A stretch of DNA of 64,000 bases from Kuafuiihalomonas sp039024635 (GTDB taxonomy: Bacteria > Myxococcota > Kuafuiibacteriia > Kuafuiibacteriales > Kuafuiibacteriaceae), in contig JBCCQA010000002.1 in the NCBI GenBank assembly GCA_039024635.1, positions 124,001-188,000 on the forward strand, given 5' to 3'. This document shows positions 58,893-64,000 of this stretch, piece by piece. Positions within the stretch are counted from its first letter, which is position 1, and each line of letters opens with the position of its first letter. Under the pieces are notes generated by a model that made no database searches, was not told the DNA's origin, and worked only from the letters and a program-made list of their open reading frames with translations. A program made the position numbers and the translations under genes.

Positions 58893-60014
58893 GTGCGGGT
58901 CGTAGCCGGGCGGATCGCCCATTTCAGGAACCTGGACGAAGTCAGGCTTCAGCCCTCGGGCCACTTCAATGCCTTCTTGGGGCCCAACGGGCAGGGCAAG
59001 ACGAACCTTCTCGAAGCTCTCTTCTTCGTGTCTGCCCTCCGCCCACTCCGAGCCGTCCCTCGCCGGGCTTTGCTTCAACACGGGGCAGAAGAGAGCCGCA
59101 TTCAGCTTGACGTGCATCGCCAGCGGACCGGCTTGACCCATCGTTTGGAGCTGCGCTTTCGGAAAGGAAGCCGACGACTCCTCAAGGACGAAGGCACCGT
59201 GAATACGGCGGATTTTTTGGGCCATTTCGTTACGGTGGCCTTCACCCCCGACGATCTCGACCTGAGTAAAGGGCCGCCGGAGCAGAGGCGGCGCTTCTTG
59301 GATCGGGCCGTCTTGAATGCCGCCCCCAGCTATCTCGAACACGCCCTTCGCTACCAAAAAGCGATGAAAGAGCGGAACCGGCTCCTCGCTGACCAGGGCT
59401 CCGAGAGCGCGCTCCGCGCCTACGACGAAGTCCTGGCTAGGGAGGGACTGGAGCTTGCCCAGCGGAGATGGCGCTTCGTCGAAGACTGGGCCCCCGAAAT
59501 GGCCGGGGCCTTTGCCCGCATCGCGGCTCCGGCTCCTCCGGTCCAAGTCTGTCTGCAGACCGAGGTCGAGTTCGAAGCGGGTGTAGACGGCTATTTGGAG
59601 AAGCTCCAGGAGAGCCGGGCGCGGGACCGCGCCCGAAGAAAGACGTCCTTTGGGCCTCACCGAGATGATCTTGCCCTGGTCTTGGGCGACGCTCCCGCTC
59701 GTGAGAGGGCCTCCCAGGGGCAACATCGAGCGATGGCGCTCGCCATGAAGCTGGCCGAGCTGAAGCATACCTCTCATCGACTGGGTGAAGCTCCGGTCCT
59801 CCTCTTGGACGACATGTCTTCCGAACTCGACGAGGCTCGCCAACAGAATCTCTTTGCCGCCATCCGAGAGGTCGATGGGCAAGTCATGTTGACGAGCACG
59901 AGTGACCCGGCCTCAGTCGCTCGTACTTTGGGGACGGCCTCCGAACTCCGGGTTCACGCGGTCCGGGATGGGGCGATCAGCATCGAGGAGGACCAAGGCT
60001 CTTTATCGCCTTGA
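58893..60014 (+). CDS. recF: DNA repair protein RecF
   Basis: A 373-residue SMC-like ATPase that loads RecA at gaps. Walker A is GPNGQGKT at 30-37. The ABC-type signature region reads 'RASQGQHRAMALAMKLAEL', and Walker B is 'VLLLDDMSSELDEARQQNLF'. The 'GRIAHFRNLDEV' start and length are standard. The start is GTG. The 3' end abuts the isopentenyl-diphosphate isomerase gene. Confidence 0.95.
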   Translation: MRVVAGRIAHFRNLDEVRLQPSGHFNAFLGPNGQGKTNLLEALFFVSALRPLRAVPRRALLQHGAEESRIQLDVHRQRTGLTHRLELRFRKGSRRLLKDEGTVNTADFLGHFVTVAFTPDDLDLSKGPPEQRRRFLDRAVLNAAPSYLEHALRYQKAMKERNRLLADQGSESALRAYDEVLAREGLELAQRRWRFVEDWAPEMAGAFARIAAPAPPVQVCLQTEVEFEAGVDGYLEKLQESRARDRARRKTSFGPHRDDLALVLGDAPARERASQGQHRAMALAMKLAELKHTSHRLGEAPVLLLDDMSSELDEARQQNLFAAIREVDGQVMLTSTSDPASVARTLGTASELRVHAVRDGAISIEEDQGSLSP

Positions 60015-60045
60015 CCCACCTCCGCCTCCCCCCGAACTTCGGCGC

Positions 60046-61101
60046 GTGGCGGACCGCCGGATCGACGACAAGTTGGCCCACATCCAGGCCGCGTTGGATG
60101 GTGGAAGTGAGGTTCCTCAAGGACGAGGAAGTGCCCTCACATTTGGGGAACTTCGTTTTCTTCCTCGGGCCCTACCTCAAGTCGATTTGGAGTCCGTAGA
60201 TCTTTCGACCACCTTCTTAGGTAAGCCCATCAGCGCTCCGCTGATGATTGCTCCCATGACGGGTGGACTCGCCGAAGGCGGTGCGCTCAATCGACGTATG
60301 GCCGCGGCAGCCGAGCGTTTCCGGCTGCCCTTCGGTGTGGGGTCGCAGCGGGTCGCTCTCGAACAAGCCGACCGAGCCAGCTTGTTCGAGGTTCGCAGCG
60401 TTGCCCCCACAATCCCGCTCATGGCAAACCTGGGCGCTATTCAGTTGAAGCTGGGCTATGGGGTGGACGAAGCGCGGCGTGCCGTCGACATGATCGGTGC
60501 CGACGGCCTGTACCTGCATCTGAACGCGATGCAGGAGGTTGTCCAAGAGGGGGGCGATACATCCTGGTCGGGGGTTCTCGAAGCCATCGAGCGCCTGTGC
60601 AACGTGTGGGCACGGGAGGGGCGAGACGTTCCGATATTTGCGCGGGAAGTTGGCTTTGGTCTTCCGGCCGATGATGCCCGACGTTTGCTGGAGGCCGGCG
60701 TTGACGGCCTCGACTGCGCCGGCGGCGGAGGTACGAGTTGGTCCTTGGTCGAAGGCCGTGTGGCCCGAAGCGACGGCCATCGCCGATTGGGTGACGTGCT
60801 CGCGGCTTGGGGGCTGACCACGCCCGAGGCCATTCTCGAGGTTCGGCGGGTGCATGGGACGGTTCCCCTCGTGGCTTCGGGCGGGATCCGGACCGGCCTA
60901 GACGTGGCCAAGTGCATCGCTTTGGGAGCCGATGTGGCAGGGATGGCGTCTCCCATCTTGAGCGCGGCGCATGAGAGTGAAGCGAGCGTCGACGAACTCC
61001 TAAGGGCCTGTTTGGCCGAGCTCCGAGCGGTCCTCTTCGGCGTCGGCGCAGGCAATCTGCCGGACTTCCGATCCGAGCCACGGCTCATGGGGCGTCGATG
61101 A
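60046..61101 (+). CDS. fni: Type 2 isopentenyl-diphosphate delta-isomerase
   Basis: A 351-residue FMN-dependent isomerase interconverting isopentenyl and dimethylallyl diphosphate. Family blocks are 'RRIDDKLAHIQAAL', 'PLMIAPMTGGLAEGGALNRR', 'FGVGSQRVALEQ', 'LHLNAMQEVVQEGG' and 'VPLVASGGIRTGLDVAKCIALGADVAG'. The GTG at 60046 gives the usual length. The frame is open upstream through the recF end. It sits where gyrB commonly follows recF. It overlaps the next gene by 4 nt. Confidence 0.92.
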   Translation: MADRRIDDKLAHIQAALDGGSEVPQGRGSALTFGELRFLPRALPQVDLESVDLSTTFLGKPISAPLMIAPMTGGLAEGGALNRRMAAAAERFRLPFGVGSQRVALEQADRASLFEVRSVAPTIPLMANLGAIQLKLGYGVDEARRAVDMIGADGLYLHLNAMQEVVQEGGDTSWSGVLEAIERLCNVWAREGRDVPIFAREVGFGLPADDARRLLEAGVDGLDCAGGGGTSWSLVEGRVARSDGHRRLGDVLAAWGLTTPEAILEVRRVHGTVPLVASGGIRTGLDVAKCIALGADVAGMASPILSAAHESEASVDELLRACLAELRAVLFGVGAGNLPDFRSEPRLMGRR

Positions 61102-62003
61102 TGTTCGAAGGACTCTCTGACCAAGACTTCGACGCTTTTGCCTCGAAGAAGTGGGGCTCCAACGTCTACACGCTGGAGCGGAGGTCGGCGCGAGCCAAGC
61201 TCTTGGCGCTGGGAGGCGCCATCGCTTCGCTGGATGAGATGGAGGGCTTCGAACTCGTCGCAACCGAAGACACGCCCTCGGTTGCCAACGGTCGGAAGGT
61301 GAAATCCATCGCCGCCGTCCTCTTGAGGGATGATACGCAAAGGACCCGCTTACCGAAGCGGGCCAAGACAGATCTATCGACCGGGATGGGGCTGTTCCAG
61401 ATAGCCCTCCACCAGCAGCACGCTCATCTTTTTTGCGAGTTGGACTACGAAGGCCTGATCTGCGGTCTTCGCTTTCCGCTTCAGGCGGGACCGGATCGAA
61501 CCAACGTAGCCGAGAAGCTCGGTTTGGCTTGGGCTCGAGAGGAGCTGGACGAAATGGCTCGGCTGGTTCCAGGAGAGACCCAGGTCGTTTTTGGAGCGGA
61601 TCGACGACCGCTCCAGGAGGCCGCTTGGGTAGAATTGGCGGCCCAAATCGAAGACAGCCCGTGCGTCTTCAGCATCGAGCGACGGTGGCCTCGGACCGAC
61701 CGGGTCCTAACCGACGACGGCCTGCTCGATGAATTGGCGCCTTTTCTGCAAGGGCTCGTGGGTGTCTATCGTTTCTTGGCCTGGAGTTCCGACAACGACC
61801 ATGGGCGGCTGGCGACGATTCTCGAGGAGACCGAGAGTCCCAAGCCGGCACAGATGAAGCCGGGCGACCGGGTCACGATACTGAGCGGTCTGTTCTCGGG
61901 ACGGGCGGGCTATCTTTCAGAGGTCGACGCCAAGGGTCGGGCCAAGGTCATGGTCGGACCAGTGAGCGTCACCGTGCCAGTCGGAGACCTTCGAGCCCAA
62001 TGA
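61098..62003 (+). CDS. KOW-domain protein of unknown function
   Basis: A 301-residue soluble protein. Residues ~1-245 are mixed alpha/beta with no family I recognise. The last ~50 residues are a KOW motif ('MKPGDRVTILSGLFSGRAGYLSEVDAKGR', given here in two parts: 'MKPGDRVTI' and 'GLFSGRAGYLSEV'), as in NusG and ribosomal proteins. KOW domains bind RNA or protein surfaces of the transcription and translation machinery, so such a link is possible. It overlaps both neighbours by 4 nt in an ATGA arrangement. Confidence 0.7.
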   Translation: MMFEGLSDQDFDAFASKKWGSNVYTLERRSARAKLLALGGAIASLDEMEGFELVATEDTPSVANGRKVKSIAAVLLRDDTQRTRLPKRAKTDLSTGMGLFQIALHQQHAHLFCELDYEGLICGLRFPLQAGPDRTNVAEKLGLAWAREELDEMARLVPGETQVVFGADRRPLQEAAWVELAAQIEDSPCVFSIERRWPRTDRVLTDDGLLDELAPFLQGLVGVYRFLAWSSDNDHGRLATILEETESPKPAQMKPGDRVTILSGLFSGRAGYLSEVDAKGRAKVMVGPVSVTVPVGDLRAQ

Positions 62004-62266
62004 ACCTTCGACCCACGCCAAGAGCGTCCGCCGTCGGCTCGGGACAGTCGCTCAGCTTGAGGGCCAAGCTCTTGCGCAGCCTAGGCCCAGGGCTTCTTGG
62101 AGGCGCTCTGGGCTGGGCCTACTGGTACTACGGACACCCTGAGCTTCGAGAAAATCGGTGGCTCATGAACATGTACGGCTGCATGGGGGCCGTTCTGGGC
62201 ATCATGAGCCTCAGAGTGGCTGGCTTGCTTCGAGCCATGTTCAACGACTTCTTCGGCGACGGCTGA
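62000..62266 (+). CDS. Small membrane protein of unknown function
   Basis: An 88-residue protein with a basic N-terminus and two hydrophobic segments, 'SLGPGLLGGALGWAYWYYG' (~28-46) and 'LMNMYGCMGAVLGIMSLRVA' (~54-73). It starts in the stop of the KOW-domain gene. No family is recognised. Two membrane passes with both ends inside is the simplest topology. Confidence 0.65.
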   Translation: MNLRPTPRASAVGSGQSLSLRAKLLRSLGPGLLGGALGWAYWYYGHPELRENRWLMNMYGCMGAVLGIMSLRVAGLLRAMFNDFFGDG

Positions 62267-62307
62267 ATTTTTGACCGGCGGGCCGGCCTCTCGCAGGTTC
62301 TGGGTCG

Positions 62308-62667
62308 ATGCGGCGCTTGGCCCGAGCACGACGGCGGATTCCCCTCTATCCCCGCCTCTCTTTTCCCGTCCGTCTGCACACCGAGCTGGGACCCATGCGG
62401 GGCCTCGCTCGAAATCTCTCCGAACACGGGATTCTGATTCAGGCCAGCGATCTTCCGCCCTTGGGGAGTCGGCTCGAAGTAGGCATCGAGGGGTCTCGGC
62501 TCGAAGACGGGCCCTTCTTTTTGCTGGGCGACGTCCGGCATCATCTGCACTTAGCCCATGGCCATGTTGACCGGGGTCGGGGTTGGCGCGCATTCGGGGT
62601 TCGTTTTCTCGACGTTCCGGGGCGATTTCGACGATGGCCTTGTGGTTCCTTGCCCCACTGGCACTGA
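62308..62667 (+). CDS. PilZ-like domain protein
   Basis: A 119-residue protein resembling a stand-alone PilZ domain. It has an Arg-rich start 'RRLARARRRIPLYPRLSFPV', then 'MRGLARNLSEHGILIQ', matching the (N/D)xSxxG c-di-GMP-binding motif as NLSEHG, and a C-terminal 'WRAFGVRFLDVPGRFRRW'. The RxxxR element is plausible in the first block. It is probably a cyclic di-GMP receptor, which fits the presence of a diguanylate cyclase elsewhere in the window. The last ~12 residues look like an added tail. Confidence 0.65.
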   Translation: MRRLARARRRIPLYPRLSFPVRLHTELGPMRGLARNLSEHGILIQASDLPPLGSRLEVGIEGSRLEDGPFFLLGDVRHHLHLAHGHVDRGRGWRAFGVRFLDVPGRFRRWPCGSLPHWH

Positions 62668-62742
62668 TCTTCAACTCGTTTGACAGGCGCTGGATCGTTC
62701 TTCAAGTTCTCGCCCGCCGCCCAAAGGCGGCCTTGAAAAGAG

Positions 62743-62961
62743 ATGCCGAAAGACGACCAGATAGAGTGCGAAGGTGTAATCAAAGAGGTGCTGCCCAATG
62801 GCATGTTCCGTGTGGAGATCGCACCCGGTCGCAACATCCTCGCCTACGTCTCGGGAAAGATGCGCAAGTTCTTCATTCGGATCGTGCTGGGCGACAAGGT
62901 GACGGTCGCACTGTCGCCCTACGACCTGACCAAGGGCCGAATCGTCTACCGCGCACGCTGA
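62743..62961 (+). CDS. infA: Translation initiation factor IF-1
   Basis: A 72-residue OB-fold protein matching IF-1 from end to end: 'IECEGVIKEVLPNGMFRVEI', 'YVSGKMRKFFIRIVLGDKV' and 'LSPYDLTKGRIVYRAR'. IF-1 binds the ribosomal A site during initiation. AAAAGAGATG precedes and includes the start. The stop codon overlaps a possible CTG start of the following gene. Confidence 0.95.
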   Translation: MPKDDQIECEGVIKEVLPNGMFRVEIAPGRNILAYVSGKMRKFFIRIVLGDKVTVALSPYDLTKGRIVYRAR

Positions 62962-63782
62962 ATCTCGCCCTGTGGCTCCTGATCTTGGGCCCCATTTCAG
63001 CCCAAGCGGAGAGTCCCGCCGACATCTTCCGTCGTGGGCAAGCTGCCTTGCGGACCGGCAAAGCACAGCAAGCACTGGATCTGTGTGGGGCGGTGGCCGA
63101 CGCTGATCCGGAAGCCTGGAGAGCCCGCCTATGCGTGGCCGATGCGCTCTTGGCCCTCGAGAGACCTGCTGAGGCCGAGCAAGAGGTACGGATGGTCGTC
63201 GAGCGGCACCCTGATGCGGCAGCGGCCTGGTCCTGGCTCGGAGGGCGAGCTTGGGCGCGTGAGCAATGGACCTTGGCAGCGGAGCGCTATGGCCGCTCGA
63301 CCAGGCTTCGAGACGGGGAAGCAAAGGCGGCCACCGCCGTTCGGTGGGGCGTCGCCCTGCTTCGTTCGGACGACCTGCCCGCCGCTCAGACCGCCCTTGA
63401 AGTGGCACTCGAGGCCGACCCCGCATCCGCCCACGCTTGGCTGAATGCAGGCGTGCTGGCGAATCGCCAGAAGCGCTATGAGGCGGCGAGGCGGGCATTC
63501 GAACGGGCCACGCGGCTGGCGCCAGGGATGGGCAACGCCTGGTTCAATCTGGGGCGGGCTTACCGGCGTCAAGGCTGGGATAGGGCGGCTCTGGCCGCCT
63601 TCGAAGAGGCCATCACTCTTGCGGCTGAAGACGTGGAGCTCCGCCTGGCGGCCGCCGAGCAGCTCCTCCGCCTGCAAAGATACGCGGAGGCGGAAGAGCA
63701 GCTAGAAGCGGCCCGGGCCCAGGCACCCTCAGGACCGCTGCTCAAGCGCCTGGAGGCCTTGTCCGAGCGAGCGCGACGCTGA
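62958..63782 (+). CDS. Exported TPR protein with probable CTG start
   Basis: A protein of about 274 residues with a signal peptide, 'NLALWLLILGPISAQA', cut before 'ESPADIF', then TPR units to the end ('AWLNAGVLANRQKRYEAARRAF', 'AWFNLGRAYRRQGWDRAALAAF'). There is no ATG, GTG or TTG in frame that keeps the signal peptide. The only in-frame codon at the edge of infA is CTG (62958), overlapping the infA TGA in the same 4-nt fashion as other couplings here. A TTG at 62985 would delete most of the signal. Function unknown. Confidence 0.75.
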   Translation: MNLALWLLILGPISAQAESPADIFRRGQAALRTGKAQQALDLCGAVADADPEAWRARLCVADALLALERPAEAEQEVRMVVERHPDAAAAWSWLGGRAWAREQWTLAAERYGRSTRLRDGEAKAATAVRWGVALLRSDDLPAAQTALEVALEADPASAHAWLNAGVLANRQKRYEAARRAFERATRLAPGMGNAWFNLGRAYRRQGWDRAALAAFEEAITLAAEDVELRLAAAEQLLRLQRYAEAEEQLEAARAQAPSGPLLKRLEALSERARR

Positions 63783-64000
63783 AGCGGGCGAAGGCGACGG
63801 GCGGCCAGGCCTCGGCGCGTTCGTCCAAGGAAAGCCCGGTGAGCTCGGCCGCTGCATGCAGCCGCGCTCGGTCGATGCCGGCCCCAAGGGCGTTGGCCAG
63901 GCGCTTGCGGCGCTGCCCGAAGGCCAGCTTGACGACCCTCTCCACCTCTTCGAGGGATGCATCCCCCAGTTGGCTCCGAAACAGAATTCGGACCACCGCG
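63742..64000 (-). CDS. rsmA: 16S rRNA dimethyladenosine transferase RsmA, C-terminal part
   Basis: The minus strand is open to the right edge of the window. The visible ~86 residues match the C-terminal helical domain of RsmA/KsgA: 'VVKLAFGQRRKRLANAL' followed by 'LHAAAELTGLSLDERAEAW' and 'FARFSVALAR'. The full enzyme dimethylates two adenines at the 3' end of 16S rRNA. The catalytic SAM-binding part is outside the window. It overlaps the convergent TPR gene by 41 bases. Confidence 0.85.
   Translation of the reverse strand, partial: AVVRILFRSQLGDASLEEVERVVKLAFGQRRKRLANALGAGIDRARLHAAAELTGLSLDERAEAWPPVAFARFSVALARTRPPGA

Noticed and set aside
1..64000. CRISPR arrays, insertion sequences and tRNA or rRNA genes.
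   Set aside because: No regularly spaced repeats, transposase motifs or cloverleaf-like sequences were seen on reading both strands. A dedicated search could still find a short one.

Overview
The window is 64 kb of high-GC, densely packed bacterial chromosome. I see no tRNA or rRNA gene, no insertion sequence, no prophage and no CRISPR array. The content points to a member of the Myxococcota or a close deltaproteobacterial relative. A pilin gene is followed by genes in the order of the Myxococcus pilG-pilH-pilI set and preceded by a sigma-54-type promoter. There is a MYXO-CTERM-like sorting tail, a transaldolase/phosphoglucose isomerase fusion, several TPR lipoproteins and many signalling proteins. 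I cannot name the species.

Layout: 0-6.7 kb is a Bat/MoxR-type operon (DUF4175-like protein, a TPR protein with an HExxH peptidase domain, MoxR ATPase, DUF58 protein, BatA-like VWA protein). 6.7-9.4 kb is the transaldolase/glucose-6-phosphate isomerase fusion. 9.5-14.4 kb holds a histidine kinase, an orphan thiamine-diphosphate enzyme and two citrate-synthase-superfamily proteins. 14.4-16.3 kb is a class II glycerate kinase coupled to a kinase-like protein. 16.5-18.7 kb is an unusual surface protein fused to a lipoprotein. 18.8-24.6 kb, on the minus strand, runs from pilA through a second pilin, pilG/H/I-like genes and a lipoprotein to moaA. 24.8-28.9 kb has gyrB and mgtE. 29-34 kb is envelope and peptidoglycan work (TPR lipoprotein, holin-like protein, NagZ, PBP4-type DacB, DUF547 protein). 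34-38 kb has a SWIM-SNF2 helicase and ssb. 38-43 kb is a signalling operon (PAS kinase, response regulator, HPt-REC-GGDEF protein) followed by crcB and a lipoprotein.

43.1-46.8 kb is a fully overlapping five-gene operon: Rieske oxygenase, HAD phosphatase, ParA-like ATPase and two roadblock/LC7-like proteins. 46.7-51.4 kb carries alr, nadA, a YkgJ-type cysteine-cluster gene, a protein kinase, an unknown gene and an Rsm22-type methyltransferase. 51.5-56.1 kb is the conserved rpmH-rnpA-yidD-yidC-jag operon, extended by three further genes. 56.2-60 kb is dnaA, a probable replication origin, dnaN and recF. A type 2 isopentenyl-diphosphate isomerase follows where gyrB often sits. The right end has a KOW-domain protein, a PilZ-like protein, infA, a TPR protein and the C-terminal part of rsmA.

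Most operons use 4-nt start/stop overlaps (ATGA, GTGA, TTGA), so translational coupling is the rule here. No gap between genes exceeds 300 bases. The observations I rate highest are the mid-protein sorting signal plus lipobox at 16.5-18.7 kb, the ParA/double-roadblock operon, the thiamine-diphosphate enzyme with paired citrate-synthase-like proteins, and the two mutually exclusive hairpins after pilA.
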